A stretch of 41,147 nt of DNA from Acidobacteria bacterium RIFCSPLOWO2_12_FULL_66_21. Lineage in GTDB: Bacteria; Acidobacteriota; Vicinamibacteria; Vicinamibacterales; 2-12-FULL-66-21. Both the position numbers and the translations under genes were made by a program. Each line of letters opens with the position of its first letter. The stretch's first letter is position 1. Location of the stretch: NCBI GenBank assembly GCA_001767455.1, contig MELC01000012.1, forward strand, positions 2,356-43,502, in the 5' to 3' direction. The notes under the pieces were generated by a model. That model worked only from the letters and a program-made list of their open reading frames with translations. It did not search any database and was not told the DNA's origin. Positions 7,803 through 16,931 of this stretch are shown here, piece by piece.

Positions 7803-9019
7803 CAATCCTTCGCCGCGACGGCGGCGGCGACGTGGCCGGCCTCGCCAGGAAACCACTGTTCGATGAACTCGGGCGGGATGTCGAACGGCGCGTTGCCCGG
7901 CAGCCCGCCGAGGTGATCCATGATGCGCCGGTGCAGGAACTCGGATGCCATCCGGTACGGCCGGCTGAAGTTCAACCGCGAGAGTACCCAGGCCGCCGCG
8001 GCCCAGAAGCGCAGCGCGACCCATGCCACCACGCGATCGAGCGGCGGCGCGACGGCGATGCCGAGCGCGTCGGCCGACTCGTGCCCCACGAGCTCGCGCG
8101 TCAGCACCGCCGGCAGCGCTTTCAGCACGCGCGGCATCGGCGCCTCCAGCACGCCGAGCAGCGCGCGCGTCAGCTTGCGCCCCGCGTCCGACTCGCCGTG
8201 CTGGCGCTGCTGGATTCGGTCGAACAGCTCTCGCGATGCCTCGAAGTCGGCCGGCAGCAGCTCCTCACGGATGCCCATCAGCGACCCCACGACGTTCCAG
8301 CAGTGCACGTACGCGTTCCGCGCGGTCGCGTTCATGGGCACGCCGAGATGCCGGTAGCCTTCGATGACGACGTAGGAGAACGTCATCAGCGTGTACACCA
8401 TGTCTTCCTGGTTGATGGGCGCGCCGAACTTCTCGCGCAGCGCCGGATCGATCGGATTGGCCCGCGATCCCGGATCCTGCTGGATCATGTAGCGGATGAT
8501 CGCGTGCATCAGCCGCACTTTCTGTGTGGCGTGCACGCCGCGGCCGACGCCCTTCGCGGACACGAGGCCGCCGGGGCACATCACGTCCATGACCATCTGC
8601 GCCGTCTCGCGGATGCGCCGCGATGGATCGGCCTGGAGGAACTTCGTGAAAGCCAGCACCTCGGTGCCGTACTTCATCACGTAGCATTCCGGGAGGCTGG
8701 CGCAGGACAGCTGCGTCGCGGACGACAGGCCGAAGAGAAGGAAGAAGTTCTCGGCGCGGTTGATGAGCGCGGGATCGTGCCACGCGGGCAGGACGTTGGA
8801 TGCCGTCAGGTACTGCCGCACGTCTGGCGCCAGGAGCGGCGACACCTCGCCGTTGTCCTGCCACACCTGACGGCTCTTGATCAACTGCGCAAAGACGCGG
8901 TGGTCGCCGCGCTGGCACATGTCGTCCGCCACGCGATCGGCCGGCGGGTCCGCGACCTGCCGCATGCCGTCCAGAAAGGCGTCGTCGAGCGCGATGACGG
9001 CGCCCAGGACGTTCTTCAT
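7802..9019 (-). CDS. DUF2236 family oxygenase (MpaB / latex-clearing-protein-like)
   Basis: 405 residues. The DUF2236 family includes fungal MpaB and the rubber oxygenase Lcp, which bind heme b. The family signature is visible around GVHATQKVRLMHAIIRYMI, where His172 aligns with the proposed axial heme ligand of Lcp. Upstream helices carry TEVLAFTKFLQADPSRRIRET. No signal peptide is evident; the C-terminal third has a hydrophobic stretch (VAWVALRFWAAAAWVLSRLNF), which may be membrane-associated. The start at 9019 has GGGGAGGGA in front. The stop overlaps the TonB receptor start, so oxygenase and receptor are made together. Substrate not known; polyisoprene, lipid or terpenoid oxidation are family-based possibilities. 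Confidence 0.85.
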   Translation of the reverse strand: MKNVLGAVIALDDAFLDGMRQVADPPADRVADDMCQRGDHRVFAQLIKSRQVWQDNGEVSPLLAPDVRQYLTASNVLPAWHDPALINRAENFFLLFGLSSATQLSCASLPECYVMKYGTEVLAFTKFLQADPSRRIRETAQMVMDVMCPGGLVSAKGVGRGVHATQKVRLMHAIIRYMIQQDPGSRANPIDPALREKFGAPINQEDMVYTLMTFSYVVIEGYRHLGVPMNATARNAYVHCWNVVGSLMGIREELLPADFEASRELFDRIQQRQHGESDAGRKLTRALLGVLEAPMPRVLKALPAVLTRELVGHESADALGIAVAPPLDRVVAWVALRFWAAAAWVLSRLNFSRPYRMASEFLHRRIMDHLGGLPGNAPFDIPPEFIEQWFPGEAGHVAAAVAAKD

Positions 9020-9144
9020 CCGTCCCTCCCCGAAGATGATAAAGCGACCGCGGACACACCGGTCGCGGGCTGTGGTCTACGTGGATGGCCCGGCGTTTTG
9101 TCCCGCCGCCGAGGTGGAGGGATTCTAGCTCAAAAGGCGCGAAT

Positions 9145-9696
9145 TCAGGTCAGAATCTCGTCGAGCGACCGGCTGAATCCAGGCAGGACGGCGGAGCGGA
9201 TCGGCTCGCGCTGATCCAGTGTCAGCGTGGAGAGCACGCCCGCGGTGTTCAACGCGTGCACGTCGAGCCGGCGCTCCATCTGCCGGTACGCCCAGCACTC
9301 GCGTACGCCGTACTGGGCGAACCAGCCAAGGCGCTCGCGGAACTCGCCGATCCGCGGGTGGGGCGACAGCACTTCGACGACGAGGTCCGGCGCGCCCCGG
9401 ACACGATCGCGCACGATGAAGCCGCGTGCGGAAGAGATGAAGAACAGATCGGGCTGCACGATGAGGGCCCGCTGTTCGTCCAGGATCACGTCGAGCGGCG
9501 AGATCCAGACCTGACCGAGCGCGTATGCGCTGACGTATGCGTCGAGCGCCCGCGCGATCGCGAACACGGCCTGCTGATGCCGCGGGTGCGGCGCTTCGGA
9601 AACCCGCAACGCACCAAACGCCAGTTCCTGCGGCACGAGCGTCTCCGGGGTCCGGAGATACTCATCAACGGACATGAACAACGGTGCTGCCGCCAT
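9145..9696 (-). CDS. Uma2 family restriction-endonuclease-like protein
   Basis: 183 residues from the ATG at 9696; the frame is open to 9744, but the family normally begins at MAAAPLFMSVDEYLR. Uma2 (DUF820) proteins have a PD-(D/E)XK nuclease fold. Seen here: ALIVQPDLFFIS with the first acidic residue, APDLVVEVLSP with the second, then the helix RERLGWFAQYGVRECW. In most members the helix carries Lys (EKxxLYxxxGV), but here Arg occupies that place, so catalytic competence is uncertain. Stand-alone gene with weak ribosome binding site. The role of the family is unclear; many copies per genome are common. Confidence 0.88.
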   Translation of the reverse strand: MAAAPLFMSVDEYLRTPETLVPQELAFGALRVSEAPHPRHQQAVFAIARALDAYVSAYALGQVWISPLDVILDEQRALIVQPDLFFISSARGFIVRDRVRGAPDLVVEVLSPHPRIGEFRERLGWFAQYGVRECWAYRQMERRLDVHALNTAGVLSTLTLDQREPIRSAVLPGFSRSLDEILT

Positions 9697-9810
9697 GGCT
9701 GTTCTCTGCACTTGCGTAACATCGGGTGGGGCTCCGTGCTCCACACCTCGACGACGACGATGCCATCGTCCTGCGGCGGGGTCAAGCGCTAAAGTCGTGC
9801 CAGATGTGGA

Positions 9811-10995
9811 TTATCGAGGCCGTGCGGGGACGGTCAACACATCATTGCGACGAAGGACGCCGGCATCTCGCGCTGCCAGCTTCACCGTCTGGTCGTTTTC
9901 GCGCCGCACGATCGTCGCGTCGGCGAGATTGGCATCCGCCGCGATCCCGCCAGCGAGTGCGATCGCCTGATCGACGGTGACCTCACCGCGCAAGATCTGC
10001 GGTCCGGGCCTGTTGACGCGACCAAGGACGTAGAACCGTGGTTCCGTGATCGCAGAAACTGCCATGTTCGTCGTGGAGTCACCGGGACGGATCTGCTGCG
10101 TCCGGGCGCGCAACGAGAACGAACGGTTCCGAAAGGCGCCGCTCTCTTTCTCCACGATCGCGGGCAGCTGGATTTCGGCGACGTCATCCGGCTTCACACG
10201 CAGGACGAACGGAGCGACGCCGAAACTGAAGGGCAGTCCCGGGCCGATGGCCTCGTTCGCATGGCTGAAGCGACGCCGCGCGGTCAGCTGCAGCTCGATC
10301 GACCCGTCTCGGGGATGCGCGATCACATCGCCGTAAATATCGAGCCGGATGGCCCCCTCCTGCACGTCGTCGAAGTAGAAACGTTGCGTCTCGTCGAACC
10401 TGCCGCGCAGCGACACCTGCTGGCTCGCTTCGCGGCCACCCGGCTTCCGTTCCACGAGCCAGAGATCGGTCGCGACGAGCCGGCGATCGTAGTCGGCGTC
10501 CGAATCGAAATCGACCGACACTCGAAGTGACGCGCCTCGGCCGCCGCATCGTGAGGCGGGCGACGGCTGGAAAATCAGCAGCGGAAGCGATTGTCCCGCC
10601 CGAAGCGTCGCCTCCCGTTGAGCACGAGGCTCGCTGACAGCGCGCCCGTCCTCCATTACACGTTCCCATTCGAGTCGAAACGTGACAGCGTCCCCCTGCA
10701 CTCTCAGGGGCGTGGCCGAGACGCGCCAGGCCGCGATCGCCTTGGCGTCGATCGTCGTCGGTGCGACCTTGAGGTTGCAGTTGCCCCTGCCGAGCTCGGA
10801 AAACGAGATAGCTGCCGCGGTGCGCCCGCCGATCACCAGCGGCCGGGCCGTCATCCCGACGCTGGCTTTCTCTCCGCCATCGGCGTCGACCGTGTAGCCG
10901 CGGATGTCGATTCGCAATTGGTCGACGGCCGGCTGCGGCTCGGCTGGCCCGCCGGTGAATGGAATCAGGATGGACGCAAGCGCCAGGAGCTTCAT
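9811..10995 (-). CDS. secreted protein with C-terminal SLBB domain
   Basis: 394 residues from ATG 10995, which overlaps the anti-sigma stop (ATGA). N-terminal signal peptide MKLLALASILIPFTGGPAEP. Residues about 20-310 are beta-rich and not recognised (IDIRGYTVDADGG, RFYFDDVQEGAIRLDIYGD). The last 75 residues form an SLBB beta-grasp module (FYVLGRVNRPGPQILRGEVTVDQAIALAGG, RRNDVLTVP) as found in polysaccharide export and ligand-binding proteins. As the third gene of a sigma/anti-sigma operon it may be an envelope component or sensor controlled by that sigma factor. The open frame upstream of 10995 is the anti-sigma gene in another phase. Confidence 0.75.
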   Translation of the reverse strand: MKLLALASILIPFTGGPAEPQPAVDQLRIDIRGYTVDADGGEKASVGMTARPLVIGGRTAAAISFSELGRGNCNLKVAPTTIDAKAIAAWRVSATPLRVQGDAVTFRLEWERVMEDGRAVSEPRAQREATLRAGQSLPLLIFQPSPASRCGGRGASLRVSVDFDSDADYDRRLVATDLWLVERKPGGREASQQVSLRGRFDETQRFYFDDVQEGAIRLDIYGDVIAHPRDGSIELQLTARRRFSHANEAIGPGLPFSFGVAPFVLRVKPDDVAEIQLPAIVEKESGAFRNRSFSLRARTQQIRPGDSTTNMAVSAITEPRFYVLGRVNRPGPQILRGEVTVDQAIALAGGIAADANLADATIVRRENDQTVKLAARDAGVLRRNDVLTVPARPR

Positions 10996-11387
10996 GGGCG
11001 GCCCCCCTTCTCGACGTCGCGCCACGCGGCGCCAGGCTCGAGCTTGATGACGACGGTCGGAGCGGGTGGCGCCGCGTCGGTCCGGACGGCGGGCGCAGCC
11101 GCCGCGGTCGCTCGAGCTGGCGAACGCGAGAGGCCGGTCTGGTAACCGGCGGCGAGGGCGACGAGCAGTGCGGCGGCAACGCCGATCCATCGCGCGATGC
11201 GCGCGGGACCGCGTGGACGCGCCACCGCTCCCGAACCCGGTTCCGCCGGAACGAGCGCGACTTCCCGCAGCGCGACGACATCGATCAGATATTCGCGCCC
11301 CTCCGCGGAGCCGAGAGCGTCGGCCAGCGCCCGTGCATTCACGCGTTCGCCGTCGACGAACGCCGCGATGACGTCGAAATCGATCAT
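10992..11387 (-). CDS. putative membrane anti-sigma factor
   Basis: 131 residues. A short cytoplasmic N-domain (MIDFDVIAAFVDGERVNARALADALGSAEGREYL) precedes one transmembrane helix at about 65-85 (IARWIGVAAALLVALAAGYQTG) and an Ala/Pro-rich tail outside the membrane. It has no HxxxCxxC zinc motif. It is identified mainly by context: its start ATG overlaps the TGA of the ECF sigma gene, and its stop overlaps the SLBB gene start. It should hold the sigma factor inactive at the membrane until a signal arrives. Confidence 0.7.
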   Translation of the reverse strand: MIDFDVIAAFVDGERVNARALADALGSAEGREYLIDVVALREVALVPAEPGSGAVARPRGPARIARWIGVAAALLVALAAGYQTGLSRSPARATAAAAPAVRTDAAPPAPTVVIKLEPGAAWRDVEKGGRP

Positions 11388-11896
11388 GGTTCCCCTCTTG
11401 TCAGGCGGACGCCCGCCGCGCGCTGCTGCGCAACTTCCGCGCTCAAGACATCGCGGAGCTGTACCCGGGCGCGGTGCAGCCGGGAGCGAACGGCGTCCAC
11501 CGTCAATTCGCAGGCGCTCGCGATTTCCGCGTAGCTGAGTCCAGCGGTCTCGCGGAACACGAATATGTCGCGATCGAGGCTCTCGAGCGAGTCGAGGGCT
11601 TGCTGCACGCTGACGCCGATCTCCTGCCCCGCCGCCTGTACCGCGACGTCGGTCAAGGCCACCGTCGCGGGCCGCGCGGCTGCGTCTCGAAGGTGATTCA
11701 ACGCCAGATTCCGCGCGATTCTGAAGATCCAGCCGCGCAGCTCGCCGACGCCCGCCGCCGGAATCGAGCTCCGCGACACGCGCAGGAACACTTCCTGCGT
11801 GAGATCGCGGGCGGTGTCCGCCTGGCCGACGACCCGCGTCAGATACCGCAGGACAGCCGGTTGATGCGCGATGAAGAGCGTCTCGGCTGTCGACAT
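11384..11896 (-). CDS. ECF RNA polymerase sigma factor
   Basis: 170 residues from ATG 11896. Region 2 is visible (AVLRYLTRVVGQADTARDLTQEVFLRV, GWIFRIARNLALNHLRD) and region 4 has the helix-turn-helix (SLDRDIFVFRETAGLSYAEIASACELTVDAVRSRLHRARVQL). The frame extends to 11989, but the extra 31 residues are not sigma-like. First gene of a three-gene operon with ATGA overlaps. Directly upstream (about 11900-11922) is a GTTG...CAAC inverted element with TGTTACAG, possibly an autoregulatory promoter, though very close to the start. Confidence 0.9.
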   Translation of the reverse strand: MSTAETLFIAHQPAVLRYLTRVVGQADTARDLTQEVFLRVSRSSIPAAGVGELRGWIFRIARNLALNHLRDAAARPATVALTDVAVQAAGQEIGVSVQQALDSLESLDRDIFVFRETAGLSYAEIASACELTVDAVRSRLHRARVQLRDVLSAEVAQQRAAGVRLTRGEP

Positions 11897-11948
11897 GCGG
11901 CGCGTTGACTGTAACAACCCGGTGGAAGGAGGATCGTTGCACGGCGCG

Positions 11949-12686
11949 TCAGGATTTGCGCGATCCCTGCCCGCGGACCGCGGCGGCAAACGCGGTCCGG
12001 CGGCGCCGCGACACCGGAATCCGCGCCCCTGAGGCGAGCACGGCGACCAGTCCGCTGTCGCCGTCCCATGTCAGGGTCCGCACGGCTCCCAGTCGCACGA
12101 GCGCACGGCGGTGTGCGCGCAGGAACCCGTGGGTCTGCACGCGGGTCTCGAGCACGCGCATGGATTCGCGCAGCAGATAGCTGCGCCCACCGGTCCAGAT
12201 CCGCGCGTAATTGTCGGACGCCTCGATCCAGTCGATCTCGCGTACGGGCAGGACCGCGGCGCCCCGCGAGGTCGTGACGACGATGGCCTGCTCGCGGGAG
12301 GCCGGCGCCGCTCCGCGGAGCTGACGCACGAGCCGCTTCATCGTGGCGGCGAAGCGCGCCTCGGTGACCGGCTTGACGAGGTAGTCCAGCGCCTGCGCTT
12401 CGAAGGCCCGGAGCGCGAACTGGTCATAAGCCGTCAGGAACACCACCGGCGGCATGCGCTCTGGCGTGCGGCGCCGGATGACTTCGAAACCGCCGATCCC
12501 GGGCATCTGCACGTCGAGAAACACCACGTGCGGCCGCAGCCTGTCGAGCGAAGCCAGCACCTCGTCGCCGTCGCGGCATTCGCCGACGACGGCGAATGCG
12601 GGAAACGCGGCAAGCAGTTGGCGGACGCCCCGGCGCGCCGCGGGCTCGTCGTCGGCTATCAGGACGCCCCACTCAGCGCTCGGCAA
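11949..12686 (-). CDS. LytTR-family response regulator
   Basis: 245 residues. Receiver domain 6-120: acidic pair Asp12/Asp13, phospho-acceptor Asp58 (VVFLDVQMPG), Thr85 (VVFLTAYD) and Lys105 (DYLVKPV). LytTR DNA-binding domain about 130-238 (VLPVREIDWIEASDNYARIWTGGRSYLLRESM, LRAHRRALVRL). Such regulators bind direct repeats of about 9 bp upstream of targets. It overlaps the 3' end of its histidine kinase gene by 14 bp. The divergent membrane acyltransferase at 13971 is a plausible neighbour target, but no repeat site was identified. Confidence 0.95.
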   Translation of the reverse strand: MPSAEWGVLIADDEPAARRGVRQLLAAFPAFAVVGECRDGDEVLASLDRLRPHVVFLDVQMPGIGGFEVIRRRTPERMPPVVFLTAYDQFALRAFEAQALDYLVKPVTEARFAATMKRLVRQLRGAAPASREQAIVVTTSRGAAVLPVREIDWIEASDNYARIWTGGRSYLLRESMRVLETRVQTHGFLRAHRRALVRLGAVRTLTWDGDSGLVAVLASGARIPVSRRRRTAFAAAVRGQGSRKS

Positions 12687-13839
12687 CGTCCGACTCCAGC
12701 GCGATCTCCCGGTAAGGGATGCGCAATATCGCCGTGGTTCCGCCGGCGGGCTCCCCGGTCACGGTCAGCGACGCGTGATCGCCGTACAACGCGCGGAGGC
12801 GTTCCTGCGTGTTCTCGATGCCGTGCCCCTGCGGGAGCGGAACCGTGGGGTCGATGCCAGGACCGTCATCCTCGACCGACAGCTCCAGGGTGTCCGTCTC
12901 ATCCGACGCCAGCAAGCGCCGTGCGGTCACGCGGACCTGGCCGGCGGCCGTCCGTTTCGCGATCCCGTGACGGATGGCGTTCTCGACCAGGTGCTGCAGC
13001 GCGAAACTCGGGACCGCGGCCGAGAGGATCGACTCCTCCACGTCGAACGACACGCGCAGGCGGTCGGGGAAACGGGCCTGCTCGATCGCCAGGTACTGCC
13101 GTACGAGATCGAGCTCGTCGCCGAGCGGCACTTCGCTCGCCCGGTGGCGGCTCAGCGTGCGCCGCAGCACGTCGCTCAACTGCTCGACAATCCGCGCCGT
13201 GCCGGGCCCGTCGCCGTCGCGCGCGCGCACGGCGATCGTGTTGAGCGTGTTGAAGAGGAAGTGCGGATTGAGCTGCGCCTGCAGCGCCGCGAATCGCGCG
13301 CCGGCGAGCTGCTCGGAGAGCCGCGCCATCTGCACCTCGCGCTCCCGCGCCTCGACGAAATAGCGGACGGCGTGGGCCATCCCCGCGACCGTGAGGTACA
13401 CGACGATCCCGAAGGGCAGCGTCGTGAAGATCCAGCTCAGCACGTCCCGCCCCAGCCGCGGCCAGAACTGGTCGCCGGCGGCCTTGATGAACGCGTGCAC
13501 CTGGTCCGGGCTGAGCAACAGCCCGAGCGTGAGCTGGAGGAGCTTCCCGCAGACCGCCCACGCCACGCAAAAAAGGAGGGCGACGCCCAGGTGCGCGGCC
13601 GCGCGTCTGGCCAGGTGGGGGCGCGCGATCGGCCACCGGTTGGACAGCCAGAAAATGGCGGGGGTCAGGAACGCGTATATCAGCCAGTCGCCGCCGCTCC
13701 ACAGCAGCTCGCGCGCCGTCGCCGGCGGATCTCCATTCAGCCGGCGCTGCGCCACGTCGTCGATCGCGGCAAAGACAGCCGGCGCGATCCATACGGCAGA
13801 CACGAGCATCCAGGGGCGCAGCCGGGGTCGGAGACGCAC
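12673..13839 (-). CDS. LytS/YehU-type sensor histidine kinase
   Basis: 388 residues from GTG 13839. The N-terminal half has about four membrane spans (WMLVSAVWIAPAVFAAI, DWLIYAFLTPAIFWL, AHLGVALLFCVAWAVC, IFTTLPFGIVVYLTVAGMAHAV). A short coiled segment and the His_kinase motif LNPHFLFNTLN follow (phospho-His about 193). The HATPase domain has HLVENAIRHGI, VEDDGPGI and GHGIENTQERL. The open frame reaches a TTG at 13875, but AACCTA on the plus strand (13847-13852) reads as a TAGGTT -10 box exactly seven bases before GTG 13839, which favours the shorter leaderless form. Partner of the overlapping LytTR regulator. The signal is unknown; there is no recognised periplasmic sensor. Confidence 0.9.
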   Translation of the reverse strand: MRLRPRLRPWMLVSAVWIAPAVFAAIDDVAQRRLNGDPPATARELLWSGGDWLIYAFLTPAIFWLSNRWPIARPHLARRAAAHLGVALLFCVAWAVCGKLLQLTLGLLLSPDQVHAFIKAAGDQFWPRLGRDVLSWIFTTLPFGIVVYLTVAGMAHAVRYFVEAREREVQMARLSEQLAGARFAALQAQLNPHFLFNTLNTIAVRARDGDGPGTARIVEQLSDVLRRTLSRHRASEVPLGDELDLVRQYLAIEQARFPDRLRVSFDVEESILSAAVPSFALQHLVENAIRHGIAKRTAAGQVRVTARRLLASDETDTLELSVEDDGPGIDPTVPLPQGHGIENTQERLRALYGDHASLTVTGEPAGGTTAILRIPYREIALESDVAER

Positions 13840-13970
13840 GCAGGAGAACCTATCGCGGGGCGGTCCCCGGTGCAAGGGCGGGTTGGCCCCGCGCCAACCG
13901 TTCGCGTCATCCGGGGCGCCGTTCGCGTATTCTCTCTTGCCACGATGCCGGCGCGTGGAGATCGTAAATC

Positions 13971-15137
13971 ATGGCCACGACCCTGACGGCGACCGCGCCC
14001 ACCAGGCGCATCCAGTCGATTGACGTGCTGCGCGGGATCGTGATGGTGCTGATGGCGATCGATCACGTGCGGGTGTATTCGGGGGTCCCGGCAGGCGGCC
14101 CGACGGCGGGCGTCTTCTTCACGCGGTGGGTGACGCACTTCTGCGCGCCGGCGTTCGTCTTCTTTGCCGGCACCAGCGCCTTTCTCCTCGGGCGCAAGCT
14201 CGACCATGGACAACTCGCGCGGTACCTCGTGACGCGCGGCGCCGTCCTCGTCGCGCTCGAACTCACGCTGATCCACGTGGCGTGGACGTTCACGCTCGAC
14301 TTCACGCATCTGCTGGCCGGGGTGATCTGGATGATCGGCTGGTGCATGATCCTGCTGGCGGGGCTGGTCCGGTTCTCGCCGCGCGCGGTCGGCACCTTCG
14401 GGGTGATCGTGATAGTGGCGCAGCAGGTGTTCCTGTTCCTCCCGCGCGTGTTGCCCGGAGCCGTTCGCGCCGCCTCTATGTGGCTCTGGCGGTTCCTCTA
14501 TCTCGGTGGTGAGGTCCAGATCGGCGCAAGCGGCCCCACGATCGGCATCCTCTACACCATTGTTCCGTGGATTGGCGTCATGGCGGCCGGCTACGCGTTC
14601 GGCGCGATCCTGGTTCGCGAGCCGGCCGAACGCCGGCGCTTATGCCTCAGGATCGGGCTGTCCGCCACGGCCCCCTATGTGGCATTTGGCATCGTGGCCG
14701 CATTCCTGCTGCCCGACTCGGATGACGGGGTGCCGAAGCTCTTCCAGATTCTGAATCCGCCGAAGTACCCGGCGTCTCAGGCATTCCTGTTGATGACCCT
14801 CGGACCCACGATTGCGCTGCTGCCGTTCGCCGAACGAGGGACGTCGTGGTTCGGCCGGCTGTTCGCGACCTACGGCCGGGTGCCGATGTTCTACTATCTG
14901 CTCCACATTCCCGGGATCCATGCCGCCGCGCTCCTCGTCTGGTACATGCGCGACCGCGTGGTCCACTCCGAGTGGTTTACGTCGGCCCCGTACGTGTCCG
15001 TTGCGGAGCCGCAACGCTGGGGGCTGCCGCTGCTTTATCTGGTGTTCGTCATCGTCGTCGCCGTGCTATACGTGCCTTGTCGATGGTATGCGGGCGTGAA
15101 GTCCCGTCATGCCACGCGCTGGCTTCGGTATCTGTAA
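13971..15137 (+). CDS. HGSNAT-like membrane acyltransferase (DUF1624 family)
   Basis: 388 residues with about nine to ten hydrophobic spans. The N-terminal signature RIQSIDVLRGIVMVLMAIDHVR is diagnostic for the heparan-alpha-glucosaminide N-acetyltransferase/YeiB-related group, in which a conserved Asp-His pair acts in acyl transfer across the membrane. More conserved spots: CAPAFVFFAGTSAFLLGRK, LIHVAWTF, ATYGRVPMFYYLLHIPGIHAAA. It probably acylates a sugar at the cell envelope; the acceptor is unknown. GGAG lies about ten bases before the ATG, and TATTCT at 13928-13933 may be the -10. Divergent from the LytTR system. Confidence 0.85.
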   Translation: MATTLTATAPTRRIQSIDVLRGIVMVLMAIDHVRVYSGVPAGGPTAGVFFTRWVTHFCAPAFVFFAGTSAFLLGRKLDHGQLARYLVTRGAVLVALELTLIHVAWTFTLDFTHLLAGVIWMIGWCMILLAGLVRFSPRAVGTFGVIVIVAQQVFLFLPRVLPGAVRAASMWLWRFLYLGGEVQIGASGPTIGILYTIVPWIGVMAAGYAFGAILVREPAERRRLCLRIGLSATAPYVAFGIVAAFLLPDSDDGVPKLFQILNPPKYPASQAFLLMTLGPTIALLPFAERGTSWFGRLFATYGRVPMFYYLLHIPGIHAAALLVWYMRDRVVHSEWFTSAPYVSVAEPQRWGLPLLYLVFVIVVAVLYVPCRWYAGVKSRHATRWLRYL

Positions 15138-15165
15138 AACTGGCACCGAGAGGGAAGGAGGCGCC

Positions 15166-15966
15166 ATGCGTCACAGAAGCCTGCTGATCGCCTGTCTTGT
15201 TCTCGTCTTCGCAGCGTCGGGTTCGGCCCAGACACCAGGGACCGCCGCGGATCCGATTTCCGGAACGTGGAAGGGTGACCTGGGCCTCAGCGAAACCAGC
15301 CGGAATCCATTCACGATGGAGCTCAAGTTCGATGGCAAGGGCGCGGTGTCCGGCACCGTGCTGGGTCCCGGCACGTTCCAGATCAAAACAGGCAGCTTCG
15401 ATGCGCAGACGGGCGCATTGAAGCTCGAAGTGGGCACCGTCAATTTCGTGTTCATGGGGACAGCCGTCTCCGGCACCGCGACCGGCCAGGTGATGGGCAA
15501 CAAGGAAACCGGCACGTTCAGGATGACCAAGACCGCCGCCGATGCCGCCGAGAAGCCCGCCGGAGCGGACCCCGCCGTCTTCAAGATGGGCTTCGGAGAG
15601 GTGGCCGGATGGGTGGGGAAAGCCGCGGACCTCGTGCCCGCGGAGAAGTACGCGTATCGGCCGGTGGACACCGTCCGGACGTTCGGCCAGCTTGTCGCGC
15701 ACATCGCTGACGCGCACAACTACTACTGCGCGCGTGGGGCTGGAAAGAACGTGCAGTGGTCGGACGCGGTCGAGAAGGGACGCCTGGACAAGGCCACGGT
15801 GGTCGCGAAGCTCAAGCAGTCGATTGAGGCGTGCGACGGCGTGTACGCCGCGAGCGCGGCGCCGCCGTTGATGGCCAACATCGCGCACACCAACCTGCAC
15901 TATGGCAACATCGTCACGTACATGCGCATGCTCGGCCTGGCGCCTCCGTCCAGCCAGACGCCGTGA
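15166..15966 (+). CDS. secreted protein with N-terminal beta domain and C-terminal DinB domain
   Basis: 266 residues from ATG 15166, chosen because AGGGAAGGAGG precedes it. Signal peptide [22 protein letters not shown]. Residues about 30-120 are a beta-sandwich of the type GTWKGDLGL...GTFRMTK, resembling small 'extracellular lipocalin-like' domains. Residues about 135-262 are a DinB four-helix bundle; probable metal ligands are His179 ([10 protein letters not shown]), His241 and His245 ([10 protein letters not shown]). DinB-like proteins are metal-dependent hydrolases or thiol-S-transferases, usually cytoplasmic, so the exported fused form is notable. It lies 33 bp before the nucleotidyltransferase gene on the same strand. 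Confidence 0.82.
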   Translation: MRHRSLLIACLVLVFAASGSAQTPGTAADPISGTWKGDLGLSETSRNPFTMELKFDGKGAVSGTVLGPGTFQIKTGSFDAQTGALKLEVGTVNFVFMGTAVSGTATGQVMGNKETGTFRMTKTAADAAEKPAGADPAVFKMGFGEVAGWVGKAADLVPAEKYAYRPVDTVRTFGQLVAHIADAHNYYCARGAGKNVQWSDAVEKGRLDKATVVAKLKQSIEACDGVYAASAAPPLMANIAHTNLHYGNIVTYMRMLGLAPPSSQTP

Positions 15967-15998
15967 GCCAGGCGCACGGCCGCGCCGGCGAATCACCG

Positions 15999-16931
15999 AT
16001 GCACTCGCGAGTCGAGCAGAAATTCACGGCCGCCCTCGAGGCGCTCGTCGAACAGGTGAAAGCGGACCGCTCGATCCTTGCCGCGGTCCTGGGCGGCAGC
16101 CTGTCCCACGACAAGGTCTGGGAGAAGTCCGACATCGATCTCGTACTCGTGACGATCGACGACAGGAAGGTCGAGCTCTCGGACCTGTCGCTCAATGCCG
16201 ACGGCGTCAACATCCACGCGCTCCTGATGCCCCGCGCGGAGTTCCGCAAGACGATCGAAGGCGCCGTCCGGCAGTCGTTCATGCACTCGTTCCTCGCGAA
16301 GGGACGCCTGCTGTACACCCACGACCCGACCATCGCCGATCTGTGCGCGTCGCTGGCCGCGCTGGGCGAGCGCGACACCGGGCTCCAGCTGCTCGGGGCG
16401 GCGACCTCCGCGCTGCCGCCGATCTACAAGGCGCACAAGTGGTTCGTCACCCGCGGCGATCTCGACTACACCGCCCTGTGGATCCTGTATGCCGCGACGG
16501 CGCTCGCGCGCATCGAGGTGATCGGCCGGCATCTGCTGGCCGACCGCGAGGTCATTCCGCAGGCACTGACGCTCAATCCGGCGTTCTTCAAGACGATCTA
16601 CACGGACCTGCTCAACGAGAAGAAGACGGCGGCGCGCGTCCAGGCGGCGCTCGACGCGGTGGACGGGTATCTTGCGAACCGGGCGCCCCTGCTGTTCGGG
16701 CTCGTCATCGAGCACCTGCGCGAGGTGGGCGAGGCGCGGTCGTGCAGGGAGATCGAAGACTACTTCAGCCGCAACTTCGGCGTGAGCGGCGTGACGACGG
16801 CCTGTGAGTACCTCGCGGACCAGGGCCTGATCGGAAAGGCAGCGACGGCCGCGCGTCTGACGAAGAAGAGCAGCGTCGAGGTCCAGGAACTGGCGTTCTT
16901 CTACCTTGGAGCACCACCCGATGGCCTCTAA
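15999..16931 (+). CDS. nucleotidyltransferase-domain protein
   Basis: 310 residues. The Pol-beta nucleotidyltransferase motif is present: [20 protein letters not shown], with Gly33-Ser34 and catalytic Asp45/Asp47. The middle is helical ([34 protein letters not shown]). The C-terminal 80 residues look like a winged-helix or HTH-type fold ([31 protein letters not shown]). The ATG at 15999 starts the domain; the open frame before it lies within the DinB gene. Its stop overlaps the start of the UvrA paralogue by 11 bases, so they are co-translated. Substrate unknown: antibiotic, tRNA or protein nucleotidylation are all possible. Confidence 0.8.
   Translation: MHSRVEQKFTAALEALVEQVKADRSILAAVLGGSLSHDKVWEKSDIDLVLVTIDDRKVELSDLSLNADGVNIHALLMPRAEFRKTIEGAVRQSFMHSFLAKGRLLYTHDPTIADLCASLAALGERDTGLQLLGAATSALPPIYKAHKWFVTRGDLDYTALWILYAATALARIEVIGRHLLADREVIPQALTLNPAFFKTIYTDLLNEKKTAARVQAALDAVDGYLANRAPLLFGLVIEHLREVGEARSCREIEDYFSRNFGVSGVTTACEYLADQGLIGKAATAARLTKKSSVEVQELAFFYLGAPPDGL

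Noticed and set aside
7803-8024. 74-residue N-terminal extension of the TonB receptor
   Set aside because: It lies inside the oxygenase gene, is arginine-rich, and precedes a clear signal peptide with its own ribosome binding site at 7802.
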